Positions 24,376 to 31,649 of a stretch of 46,559 nucleotides of DNA are shown here, piece after piece. The stretch covers positions 1 to 46,559 of the forward strand of contig JABGRQ010000104.1 in assembly GCA_018648225.1 (NCBI GenBank), read 5' to 3'. A model generated the notes under the pieces. It ran no database searches, had not been told where the DNA came from, and saw only the letters and a program-made list of their open reading frames with translations. A program made the translations under genes and the position numbers. Position 1 is the first letter of the stretch. Every line of letters begins with the position of its first letter. Origin of the DNA: Chloroflexota bacterium (GTDB lineage Bacteria > Chloroflexota > Anaerolineae > Anaerolineales > UBA11858).

Positions 24376-24984
24376 ATGAGCAGCACATGGCCCGATAAAT
24401 TCGTGATTGGGGTAACCGGTAATATTGCCACCGGGAAAAGCGTTGTGCGAAAAATGCTGGAACACCTGGGCGCCTATGGGATTGATGCCGATGCATTGAG
24501 TCATCGCGTGATGTTGAAAGGTGCGCCGGGATACCAACCGATCGTGGCAACCTTTGGAAAATGGATTTTATCTCCGGAGGGGCAAATCGATCGAAAAAAA
24601 CTGGGTGATCTGGTTTTTCCGAACCCCGAAGCGTTGGCGATGCTCGAAAAGATTTTGCACCCGCTCATACGCCAGTCCATCGATATCCTGATCCGTCGAT
24701 CCACACAGCCGGTGATTGTCATCGAAGCCATCAAATTATTCGAAGGCGACTTGCACCAACATTGCGACACGGTCTGGGTTTCGGACGCGGATGAGAAAAC
24801 TCAGTTTAAACGTCTGGTGGACAAACGCGGCATGTCCCATAACATAGCGCAGCAACGGGTTACCATGCAAGACCCCCAGGCTAAAAAACTGGCTGCCGCC
24901 AAAGTTATTATTCGTAACGATGAGTCTTTTGAAAAAACCTGGGAACAAGTTTCACAAGCCTGGGAAAAATATATCCCCAAATAG
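24376..24984 (+). CDS. coaE: Dephospho-CoA kinase
   Basis: CoaE phosphorylates dephospho-CoA in the last step of CoA synthesis. The 202-residue protein has the P-loop GVTGNIATGKSVV (12-24), the substrate aspartate in YGIDADALSHRV, the helix segment FPNPEALAMLEKILHPLI and the lid arginines in KRLVDKRGMS. Instead of the common D-x-P-L-L-F motif it has VIEAIKLFEGDL. Its TAG stop (24982-24984) is followed in the same frame, without another stop, by the acetyltransferase-like ORF at 25030. A good promoter and ribosome-binding site precede it. Confidence 0.93.
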   Translation: MSSTWPDKFVIGVTGNIATGKSVVRKMLEHLGAYGIDADALSHRVMLKGAPGYQPIVATFGKWILSPEGQIDRKKLGDLVFPNPEALAMLEKILHPLIRQSIDILIRRSTQPVIVIEAIKLFEGDLHQHCDTVWVSDADEKTQFKRLVDKRGMSHNIAQQRVTMQDPQAKKLAAAKVIIRNDESFEKTWEQVSQAWEKYIPK

Positions 24985-25029
24985 GCGCATCCGGCCCCCT
25001 CAAAACAGGTTGAAGCTGGTAAACTCGGT

Positions 25030-25509
25030 GTGCATCGTGCCGGGCCAAAAGAAGCCCAGAAAATCGCTGACTTTATTACCCGCACCAGTCAGGGCGCTCG
25101 ACGCCTGACGCGTACTGATATTATGGCCGACTTCGGTGAAAAGGCTTTTCTGTTGCTCGAATCTGGCGATACGATAGCCGGGCTGGTGGGTTGGAAAGTG
25201 GAAAATTTGGTTGCCCGTGTGGATGATTTTATGCTCGCGAAAAACATCTCCATCAACGAAGCCATTCGCACCATGATGAACGAGATCGAAAGCGCCTCAA
25301 GCGAGCTGCTCTGTGAAGCGTTGCTGTTGTTCTTGCCGCCAAACCTGGCGCAACATACCCAGATTTGGACAACTTTAGGCTACACCCCCCGCACGGTGAA
25401 AGATTTAAGTGTGCGCGCCTGGCAAGAAGCTGCCATGGAGTCAATGACACCGGGCAGCGTATTGTATTTCAAGCAACTTCGCAAGGATCGAGTATTGCGA
25501 CCGATTTAA
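25030..25509 (+). CDS. GNAT-like domain protein, in frame after coaE
   Basis: The 159-residue frame starts with GTG at 25030 and reads like a degenerate GNAT domain: KEAQKIADFITRTSQG, LTRTDIMADFGEKAFLLLES, TIAGLVGWKVENLVARVDDF, LLFLPPNLAQHTQIWTTLGY and the end GSVLYFKQLRKDRVLRPI. The acetyl-CoA loop R/QxxGxG/A is not evident, so activity is doubtful. There is no good ribosome-binding site before the GTG. The frame is open back to the coaE stop, reading 15 linker codons, so the domain may be, or once have been, a C-terminal extension of CoaE. Translational coupling or stop-codon read-through would explain the missing start signals. Confidence 0.7.
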   Translation: MHRAGPKEAQKIADFITRTSQGARRLTRTDIMADFGEKAFLLLESGDTIAGLVGWKVENLVARVDDFMLAKNISINEAIRTMMNEIESASSELLCEALLLFLPPNLAQHTQIWTTLGYTPRTVKDLSVRAWQEAAMESMTPGSVLYFKQLRKDRVLRPI

Positions 25510-25551
25510 TTTGGCCCCATCCCTGAGGGAGCCTGCTTCCCCCTTACAAAA

Positions 25552-26409
25552 ATGGACTATATTCTTTTTATCTTCGAGCGTCTGGACTGGTTTGGTGTTG
25601 TTGATATTTTACTGGTCACGGCGGTTTTTTTTATTATTTTATTGCTGCTGCGTGATACGCAAGCCATCGTGCTGTTGCGCGGCGGATTGATTTTGATAGC
25701 TATTCTTGGCATTCTCACCAGCCTCAAAGTCTTGCCTGCGTTTTCATGGTTGGTGGGCAATACCCTTCCCGGACTTTTGTTAGCGATCCCTGTAATTTTT
25801 GCGCCCGAAATACGCCGCGCCCTCGAGCGCCTGGGACACACCGGCTCTCTGGTCACGGCCAATTTGGGCGAGAATGGCAACACCATCGATGAATTAGCCA
25901 ATGCTGTTACCCGCCTCTCAGACCGCAAACACGGCGCACTGATTGTTTTGCAACGCAGCGATAATTTGCAAGAATATGTGCAAACCGGTGTGCCGCTTGG
26001 CGCTATAGCCACCGCTGAATTATTGTTGCAAGTGTTTTACCCTAACACACCCTTGCACGATGGCGCCGTTATTATTAGAGCCAATACAGCGCTGGCAGCC
26101 TCCTGTGTGATGCCGCTTTCGACCAGCGGAAGCCTGATCACCACCCCCGAGCGCAAAATGGGTTTGCGCCACCGCGCCGCCCTGGGCACCTCCGAAGTCA
26201 GCGATGCGGTCTCTGTGGTTGTTTCCGAAGAGACGGGTACAATTTCCATCACACACCGCGGGCGCATGATTAGCAACCTGACAACCGAGCGTCTGAAAAC
26301 CATTTTGCACACATTCTTCCAGCCCCCGAAGCCTAAAAATTTCTTTCAGGCAACTCTCGAACGCGTTTTTCCGGAATTATCATCATCTCGTTGGGAGGGA
26401 CGCCCATGA
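25552..26409 (+). CDS. cdaA: Diadenylate cyclase CdaA (c-di-AMP synthase)
   Basis: CdaA makes the second messenger c-di-AMP from two ATP at the membrane. The 285-residue protein has three N-terminal helices (about 15-34, 38-57 and 67-83) and the DAC domain with its two hallmark motifs, DGA (170-172, in TPLHDGAVII) and RHR (206-208, in MGLRHRAALGTSE). The catalytic residues are intact. The stop overlaps the start of the next gene as ATGA. The usual partner glmM is not next in line; der follows the regulator instead. c-di-AMP commonly controls potassium and osmolyte transport, but no such transporter lies in this window. Confidence 0.95.
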   Translation: MDYILFIFERLDWFGVVDILLVTAVFFIILLLLRDTQAIVLLRGGLILIAILGILTSLKVLPAFSWLVGNTLPGLLLAIPVIFAPEIRRALERLGHTGSLVTANLGENGNTIDELANAVTRLSDRKHGALIVLQRSDNLQEYVQTGVPLGAIATAELLLQVFYPNTPLHDGAVIIRANTALAASCVMPLSTSGSLITTPERKMGLRHRAALGTSEVSDAVSVVVSEETGTISITHRGRMISNLTTERLKTILHTFFQPPKPKNFFQATLERVFPELSSSRWEGRP

Positions 26410-27656
26410 CCCAGCGTTTTCCCCGCTGGCTGGGGCGCAATATCAGTACGTTATTGCTGGCTTTCATTTTAGCTGTCATCGTTTGGGTTTCAGCCGTTAC
26501 CTCGGCAGACCCAAACCAGGAGCAAACATACCTCATCCCGATCGAAATCATCGGGTTAGCATCTAACCAGGAGATCATTAACGAAGTTCCCGAACACTTC
26601 AGCCTGACGATTGGAGCGCCAATCACTATTCTGGAGCAAATCAACAAAGATGCCGCCACCGTGCTGCAAGCCTGGGTTGATCTAACCGGATTGACAAGCG
26701 GAACGCATAATCTCGAAATTCAATACCAAATCGCCTCCGGATACCGTCCGGTGCGCGTGAACAAATCCAGCCCCGAGAATATCGAGATCGCCCTGGAGGA
26801 GTTGATCGCCCGCACCTTCGCGATCAAAACCGGCATCCAGGGTGAACCCAGCCTCGGGTACCAGGCTGGCACTCCAATCTGGAGCGATAGCGAAGTCGTC
26901 ATTACCGGACGCGCCTCCCTGGTGGATAAAGTCGCGGTTGTAGAGGCCACACTCGACATCAGCGATGCGAGCGAAACGCTGGATGAGACGATTGGCCTGA
27001 TCCCTCGTGACCAGGCCGGGAATGTGACAGGCAATATCACCCTCACTCCGGCGCAAATCGCGGTTACGCAGCCCATCACGCTGCGCGGCGGCTACCGCAA
27101 CATGGTTGTAAAAGTAGTCACGACCGGACAGGTCGCTTCTGGCTATCGCCAGACCAGCATCTCGGTCAACCCGCCCAATGTGATGGTATTTTCTACCGAT
27201 CCAGCATTGATCGACCAACTCCCCGGTTATGTCGAAACTATCGCGCTAGACCTAACCGAGGCCACCGACGATCTTGAAACCAGCCTCAGCCTGAGCCTGC
27301 CCGCGGGCATCTCGGTGATTGGCGACCCCAACGTGCTGGTAAAAGCAGGCATTGCGGCTATGGAAGGTAACCTTAAAATCATCCGCGTAGTCGAAGTGAT
27401 TGGCCTGCCGCCCGAATTCAAAGCCGCAGTAGCGCCAGATACCGTCGATGTGATATTATTCGGCCCCTTGCCGTTATTGGATGAACTTGCCGAAAGCGAT
27501 GTGCGCGTTGTATTAGATTTAACCGATCTAGAAGCAGGCGTGTACCAACTCACCCCGGAGGTGATCATCCTCCCTGAGCGGATTCAAGCCGAAGCGCTTT
27601 CGCCCAGCACCCTCGATGTGGAAATTTCTCCCATCGAGGCCGAATCGACCCCTTGA
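26406..27656 (+). CDS. cdaR: YbbR-domain protein, CdaR-like regulator of CdaA
   Basis: The 416-residue protein starts at the ATG overlapping the cdaA stop by four bases, which indicates coupled translation. It has one N-terminal membrane helix (NISTLLLAFILAVIVWVSAV) and then an extracytoplasmic chain of about four YbbR repeats, beginning around YLIPIEIIGL, RTFAIKTGIQGEPSLGY, RGGYRNMVVKV and LKIIRVVEVIGL. In Firmicutes CdaR binds CdaA and alters its activity; the same role is expected here from the gene pair. The protein ends with a short acidic tail. Confidence 0.9.
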   Translation: MTQRFPRWLGRNISTLLLAFILAVIVWVSAVTSADPNQEQTYLIPIEIIGLASNQEIINEVPEHFSLTIGAPITILEQINKDAATVLQAWVDLTGLTSGTHNLEIQYQIASGYRPVRVNKSSPENIEIALEELIARTFAIKTGIQGEPSLGYQAGTPIWSDSEVVITGRASLVDKVAVVEATLDISDASETLDETIGLIPRDQAGNVTGNITLTPAQIAVTQPITLRGGYRNMVVKVVTTGQVASGYRQTSISVNPPNVMVFSTDPALIDQLPGYVETIALDLTEATDDLETSLSLSLPAGISVIGDPNVLVKAGIAAMEGNLKIIRVVEVIGLPPEFKAAVAPDTVDVILFGPLPLLDELAESDVRVVLDLTDLEAGVYQLTPEVIILPERIQAEALSPSTLDVEISPIEAESTP

Positions 27657-27670
27657 GAAATGAGAATTAA

Positions 27671-27704
27671 AGGTGGGGTACACTTTCACAGATGCACCCC
27701 ACCT
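27671..27704 (+). other. Hairpin in the der leader
   Basis: AGGTGGGGT (27671-27679) pairs with ACCCCACCT (27696-27704), and TACACT in the loop region could serve as a -10. The hairpin ends nine bases before the der ATG and is followed by AAAAAA, so it is not a forward terminator; it may affect der translation. Confidence 0.45.
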
Positions 27705-27712
27705 AAAAAACG

Positions 27713-29098
27713 ATGAACAAACCCATTGTCGCCCTGGTAGGACGCCCCAACGTGGGCAAAAGCACGCTCTTCAACCGTCTGGCGCAAGCTCGCCTGGCGG
27801 TTGTCGATGATATTCCTGGCACCACACGCGACCGCCTGATGGCGGAAGCCGACTGGATCGGGTATCTCTTCGATATTATTGATACCGGCGGCATTGACCC
27901 CACGCAGGTCAGCGCGGGTAAACAGGTTGCCCCGCTTTCCATTGGTTCAGCCGATTTCATTAAAGAAATTCGCACACAGGCCGAGATTGCCATCGAAGAA
28001 GCCGATGCCATCTTGTTCGTCACCGATGTGCAAAGCGGAGTCACGCCTGCCGATCAGGAAATTGCCCAAATATTGCGCCAAAAACAGCGCCAACACGAAG
28101 GGCAGCCCTGGCCGCCGGTGATTCTGGTAGTAAATAAATGCGAAACCCAAAATAGTTGGGCCGAGGCCTATCAATTTTACGAACTGGGCATCGGCGAGCC
28201 ATACCCAATCTCGGCTTTGCACGGCCGCGGCACCGGCGATATGCTCGATGCGCTGGTAGAGACATTTAAAACCTGGGTTGAAGATGTAGAAGAAGACGAT
28301 TCGGTCAAAATTTCGATTGTTGGCAAACCCAATGTTGGCAAAAGCACCCTGCTCAACCGCCTCACCGGCAAAGAACGCGCCATTGTAAGCCCAATTGCCG
28401 GAACCACACGCGATGCGATTGATACGCGCCTTACCTTTCACGAAAAAGAAATTACGTTGATCGATACGGCCGGAATTCGGCGGCGCGGCAAAATTGACCC
28501 CGGCGTGGAAAAATACAGCGTGATCCGCTCGATACAAGCCATTAGGCGCAGCGACGTAGCCTTGCTAATGATTGATGCAGTAAATGGTATCACCGCGCAA
28601 GATACCCATGTGGCCGGGTACATTCTCGACGAATGGAAAAGTGCCGTCGTTATCGTCAATAAGTGGGATGCCATCGAAAAAGACACCTACACCATTGAAG
28701 ATTACACCTGGCATGTGCGCAACCAACTCAATTTTATGGACTACGTGCCTGTGCTATTCATCTCGGCTCAAACAGGCCGCCGGGTAGACCAGGTTTTGCC
28801 CACTGCGTTGACCGTGCAGGCAGAGCGTCTGGTGCGGCTTTCAACGGGGAAATTGAATCGCCTGCTCCGTAATGCACTCGATCAGCACCCAGCGCCTTCC
28901 AAACATGGGCGGCATCTTAAAATCTATTATGGCGCGCAAGTGACGAATAGCCCGCCCACCTTTGTGCTGCATGTCAACGATCCGGAACTGGTGCACTTTA
29001 CCTATATGCGCTATCTCGAAAACCAGCTCCGCGCCGAATACCCCTTTGTGGGGACTCCCCTTCGGATTATGCTGCGCGGGCGCAAAGAACCAGAATAA
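27713..29098 (+). CDS. der: Ribosome-assembly GTPase Der (EngA)
   Basis: Der has two tandem G domains and a KH-like C-terminus and acts in 50S subunit maturation. In this 461-residue copy domain 1 has GRPNVGKST, the PGTTRD switch and DTGG; domain 2 has GKPNVGKST, AGTTRDAIDTR, DTAGIRRRG and NKWD. The C-terminus has the KH region with KHGRHLKIYYGAQVTNSPPT. In domain 1 the G4 motif reads NKCE instead of NKxD. Domain 1 also carries an insertion after DTGG (VSAGKQVAPLSIGSADFI). The gene lies 56 bases after cdaR. Confidence 0.96.
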   Translation: MNKPIVALVGRPNVGKSTLFNRLAQARLAVVDDIPGTTRDRLMAEADWIGYLFDIIDTGGIDPTQVSAGKQVAPLSIGSADFIKEIRTQAEIAIEEADAILFVTDVQSGVTPADQEIAQILRQKQRQHEGQPWPPVILVVNKCETQNSWAEAYQFYELGIGEPYPISALHGRGTGDMLDALVETFKTWVEDVEEDDSVKISIVGKPNVGKSTLLNRLTGKERAIVSPIAGTTRDAIDTRLTFHEKEITLIDTAGIRRRGKIDPGVEKYSVIRSIQAIRRSDVALLMIDAVNGITAQDTHVAGYILDEWKSAVVIVNKWDAIEKDTYTIEDYTWHVRNQLNFMDYVPVLFISAQTGRRVDQVLPTALTVQAERLVRLSTGKLNRLLRNALDQHPAPSKHGRHLKIYYGAQVTNSPPTFVLHVNDPELVHFTYMRYLENQLRAEYPFVGTPLRIMLRGRKEPE

Positions 29099-29127
29099 AC
29101 CTAATATTTCGATAATGGCTAAACTCC

Positions 29128-29156
29128 TTGCCGGAGTTTGCATGCGGTCTTATAAT
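29128..29156 (+). promoter_or_regulatory. Promoter of lepB
   Basis: TTGCCG (29128-29133) and TATAAT (29151-29156) are 17 bases apart. The predicted start near 29163 lies downstream of the two possible ATG codons at 29115 and 29142, which supports the TTG start at 29202. Confidence 0.7.
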
Positions 29157-29201
29157 CTGCGCACTGGCGGGTTTTTAGCAGAATCCGCTTCGGAGGCAAA
29201 T

Positions 29202-29807
29202 TTGGAATTTCCGGGCCAGGCACCCATCCCAGAGCTAGATCACGATACTCCCCCATCCGAAGAAGCCGGGACATCTAACTTCAAACGCTTTTTCCTGGAT
29301 ATTATCGAAACGCTGCTGTTGTCAGCGATTTTATTTATTGTAATCAATGCCGTCACGGCGCGCGTGCGCGTGGATGGTTATAGTATGGTGCCCACTTTTC
29401 AGGGGGGCGAGTTTATCATTGTCTCCAAAATGACCTACAAATTTGGCGAACTTTCTCGCGGCGATATTCTTGTTTTTCACCAGCCGCGCGACCCTGATCA
29501 GGATTATATTAAACGCGTAATCGGCCTGCCGGGAGAGACTGTGCGGGTGAATAACGAGCAGGTGCTGATTGATGGCCAGGTGCTGGATGAACCCTATATC
29601 AACGAAGCGCCGCGCTACACCGGAAGTTGGGTTGTGCCCGAGGGGATGGTTTTTGTGCTCGGTGATAATCGTAATAATTCATCCGATTCGCATAGCTGGG
29701 GGCCGCTCTCGATGAATAATGTCATCGGGAGGGCAATATTTGTGTATTGGCCGTTCTCATCCCTGGGTAAAATTGAACATCCCGAGGTGGTATTGGCGGC
29801 TCCATAG
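29202..29807 (+). CDS. lepB: Type I signal peptidase
   Basis: LepB removes signal peptides from exported proteins at the outer face of the membrane. It has one membrane helix (DIIETLLLSAILFIVINAV), the catalytic serine in VDGYSMVPTF, the catalytic lysine in DYIKRVIGLPGE, and box E GDNRNNSSDSHSWGPL. I choose a TTG start at 29202 because GGAGG lies five bases upstream and the promoter's -10 (29151-29156) excludes the ATGs at 29115 and 29142; this gives 201 residues. If the promoter is wrong, the ATG at 29115 would add 29 residues. Many secreted lipoproteins and binding proteins in this window would depend on the general export pathway. Confidence 0.93.
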   Translation: MEFPGQAPIPELDHDTPPSEEAGTSNFKRFFLDIIETLLLSAILFIVINAVTARVRVDGYSMVPTFQGGEFIIVSKMTYKFGELSRGDILVFHQPRDPDQDYIKRVIGLPGETVRVNNEQVLIDGQVLDEPYINEAPRYTGSWVVPEGMVFVLGDNRNNSSDSHSWGPLSMNNVIGRAIFVYWPFSSLGKIEHPEVVLAAP

Positions 29808-29820
29808 CGCGCACTGAATT

Positions 29821-30123
29821 ATGATGACTGAAGATTCTACCACCAACGAAACCACGCTATATACTTGCCCCGAGTGTCAGGTGGGTGTTTTCCGACTGAA
29901 GCATATTACTTATTTCACGCGCATGAGGGATGAATTGCTGACTGTTCCGGAGTTCCCTGCCTGGGTGTGCGATATGTGCGGCAGGCGTGAATTTGATCAG
30001 CGGGCGCTCAACTGGCTCTCGGTATTGCTCGATTCGCAACGCGCCCTGAACTCATCGGCGCGCCGCCGAGCGCAACACAACGCTCCTGCCGATGAACCAC
30101 CTCACTCAACAATATCAGAATGA
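29821..30123 (+). CDS. YgiT-type zinc-finger protein
   Basis: This 100-residue protein has two Cys-x-x-Cys pairs, CPECQVG and CDMCG, around LTVPEFPAWVCDMCGRREFD. That arrangement is the YgiT/MqsA-N zinc-finger type. The C-terminal part is a basic, probably helical tail (SARRRAQHN). In toxin-antitoxin systems such a domain is found in antitoxins, but no toxin gene adjoins it here, and the helix-turn-helix half of MqsA is missing. It begins 13 bases after lepB and is probably co-transcribed with it. Function unknown; a DNA- or protein-binding role is possible. Confidence 0.8.
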   Translation: MMTEDSTTNETTLYTCPECQVGVFRLKHITYFTRMRDELLTVPEFPAWVCDMCGRREFDQRALNWLSVLLDSQRALNSSARRRAQHNAPADEPPHSTISE

Positions 30124-30126
30124 TGC

Positions 30127-30155
30127 TTGACCCCCTTGCTAGGGTCTGGTAGAAT
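30127..30155 (+). promoter_or_regulatory. Promoter of the tRNA-Glu gene
   Basis: TTGACC (30127-30132) and TAGAAT (30150-30155) are separated by 17 bases, and the tRNA begins 31 bases after the -10. Confidence 0.8.
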
Positions 30156-30186
30156 TTTGCCCGTTGCGCGCGTACAAGCGCAGCAC

Positions 30187-30262
30187 GCCCCCATCGTCTA
30201 GGGGACCAGGACGTAGCCCTTTCAAGGCTAAGACCGGAGTTCGAATCTCCGTGGGGGCACCA
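30187..30262 (+). tRNA. tRNA-Glu (anticodon TTC)
   Basis: The 76-base gene has the acceptor stem GCCCCCA pairing with TGGGGGC, a D-arm with CGTCTAGGGGACCAGGACG, the anticodon stem TAGCC/GGCTA around the loop CTTTCAA (anticodon TTC, glutamate), and the T-arm CGGAG-TTCGAAT-CTCCG. Discriminator A and CCA are encoded. It stands alone between its own promoter and terminator. Confidence 0.97.
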
Positions 30263-30264
30263 TC

Positions 30265-30296
30265 AAAAAGCCATCTCTCTTGAGGTGGCTTTTTTG
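30265..30296 (+). terminator. Rho-independent terminator of tRNA-Glu
   Basis: AAAAAGCCATCTC pairs with GAGGTGGCTTTTT across a four-base loop, with one G·T pair, and ends in a T-run. It begins within a few bases of the tRNA 3' end. Confidence 0.92.
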
Positions 30297-30413
30297 ATTC
30301 TTTTTGACTCTGTGGGAACTGCCGTGAACAACCCCGTATTTGGGGGATTTGAGTTCAACGATGATGATAAAATCTACTCAAGACTTGGATACAGCCGAGT
30401 AAAGGAGCCGCCC

Positions 30414-30977
30414 ATGACCCTGTCCCCCTTTCACGGTGAGCGCGTTTACCTGCGCGCTTTCGAACCGGATGACGCACCCAATTTGCAACGCGATCTCAAT
30501 CGCCCGGAATTGATCGGGCGGCGTTGTATTCCCTGGCGTTTTCCCGCCGAATTGCCGCTCTCGCTGAAACAGGCCCAGGCGATTATTGAACGTTGGGCGG
30601 AGGGCGAAAACCAGTTTCATCTGGCGGTGGTGTTGGCCCGCGATGAAAAACAGATCGGGCACGTCAACGGCGAATGGGGCTGGGATGCCCACTGCCCGGA
30701 GATTGAAATCCGCATCGCACCCGATTACCAACGTCAGGGCTATGGCAGCGAAGTCATGCAATTACTGCTGGACTACTTTTTCGAGCGCACACCGGCATAT
30801 AATCTTGGCAGCGGCATGGCCGACTGGAATCAGGCGGCGCGCAAATTTGCCCAAAAATTTGGCTTCACCGAAACCGGCAAAATGCGCCGGGCAGGTTTGC
30901 GTGATGGCGCTTATTTCGACTGGATCGGCGTCGATATTTTGCGCCCCGAATGGCTGGCACAGAAAGGAGCCGCGTGA
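30414..30977 (+). CDS. GNAT acetyltransferase (RimJ/RimL-like)
   Basis: The 187-residue protein shows the RimJ/RimL-type opening GERVYLRAFEPDDAPNLQRD and the acetyl-CoA loop in EIRIAPDYQRQGYGSEVMQL (R/Q-x-x-G-x-G as RQGYG). It ends with the DWNQAARKFAQKFGFTETGK and GAYFDWIGVDIL segments typical of the group. The open frame extends to 30285, over the tRNA terminator; the ATG at 30414 has AAAGGAG seven bases upstream. Its stop overlaps the start of a second GNAT gene by one base. The substrate is unknown: ribosomal-protein N-termini, antibiotics or small metabolites are all known for this group. Confidence 0.9.
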   Translation: MTLSPFHGERVYLRAFEPDDAPNLQRDLNRPELIGRRCIPWRFPAELPLSLKQAQAIIERWAEGENQFHLAVVLARDEKQIGHVNGEWGWDAHCPEIEIRIAPDYQRQGYGSEVMQLLLDYFFERTPAYNLGSGMADWNQAARKFAQKFGFTETGKMRRAGLRDGAYFDWIGVDILRPEWLAQKGAA

Positions 30978-31564
30978 TGGCTTTAGTTGGAAAAAACATC
31001 CTCCTGCGCGCGCAGCGCCCCGAAGATTTGCCCTTTCTGGCCGAATTGCGCAACGATCTCGAAACCCAGGCCTGGAGCAAAACCCTGCCCCCAGACTATA
31101 CGGAATTAATGTTCACGAAGCAATTTGAAGCCCGTGAGTTTTCCTATGACCCGAAAGCTGCCCGTTTTATCATCGAGAGCAAAGAAAACGCCGAACGCAT
31201 CGGCCACATCGGCTACAATGGCCTTGAATCGCGTTGGGATGTGACCATCGGGATTATGATGGCGAAAAAATTCTGGGGCGGCGGAACGGCAATGGACGCG
31301 CTGGAAACGCTACTGCGCTTTCTTTTTGAAGAACTCGGTGTGCGCGTGGTGCGCCTGTGGACGCATTCAGGCAACCCGCGCGCCGTTGGCTCGGCGGAAA
31401 AACTGGGCTTCCAGCAGTCCTACCGCCGCCGCGAATCCATTTTCAAGAGCGGCGAATGCTACGACAACCTCAGCATGGATTTGCTGCGCGAGGAATACTA
31501 CGCCCTGCACCCCGAACTCCCAAACAACCTGCCGCCGCTCGAATTCGATTTGTCAGCCCCCTGA
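30977..31564 (+). CDS. GNAT acetyltransferase, second of a coupled pair
   Basis: The 195-residue protein opens MALVGKNILLRAQRPEDLPF and carries the fold-defining GIMMAKKFWGGGTAMDALET (Gly-rich acetyl-CoA loop) and SGNPRAVGSAEKLGFQQSYR. It is related to the preceding GNAT but not a recent duplicate. Start and stop overlap as TGATG, and AAAGGAG lies eight bases before the ATG, so the two are translated together. The loop reads GGGTA instead of the canonical Q/R-GxG, a common variation. Acceptor unknown. Confidence 0.88.
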   Translation: MALVGKNILLRAQRPEDLPFLAELRNDLETQAWSKTLPPDYTELMFTKQFEAREFSYDPKAARFIIESKENAERIGHIGYNGLESRWDVTIGIMMAKKFWGGGTAMDALETLLRFLFEELGVRVVRLWTHSGNPRAVGSAEKLGFQQSYRRRESIFKSGECYDNLSMDLLREEYYALHPELPNNLPPLEFDLSAP

Positions 31565-31577
31565 AATGCGGTACAAT
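31550..31577 (+). promoter_or_regulatory. Promoter of ychF
   Basis: TTGTCA (31550-31555) and TACAAT (31572-31577) have a 16-base spacer. The -35 lies in the end of the upstream GNAT gene. A leader of about 65 bases results, containing the perfect hairpin at 31596-31628. Confidence 0.75.
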
Positions 31578-31595
31578 CTGCCCCCGTGTCAAATC

Positions 31596-31628
31596 AGGTG
31601 ACTGTCACTGGATATGTGACAGTCACCT
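31596..31628 (+). other. Perfect 13-bp inverted repeat in the ychF leader
   Basis: AGGTGACTGTCAC (31596-31608) and GTGACAGTCACCT (31616-31628) are exact inverted copies around TGGATAT. Each arm is itself an odd palindrome (GTGAC-N-GTCAC), so the DNA could bind two protein dimers, or the RNA could fold into one long stem. It is followed by TTTATG, too few T for a clear terminator, and AAGGAA precedes the start codon. Confidence 0.8.
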
Positions 31629-31649
31629 TTATGCGTAAGGAAACAAAAA

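Noticed and set aside
29821-30123. YgiT-type protein as antitoxin of a toxin-antitoxin pair
   Set aside because: No RelE/MqsR-like or other small toxin gene lies on either side, and the helix-turn-helix half is missing.
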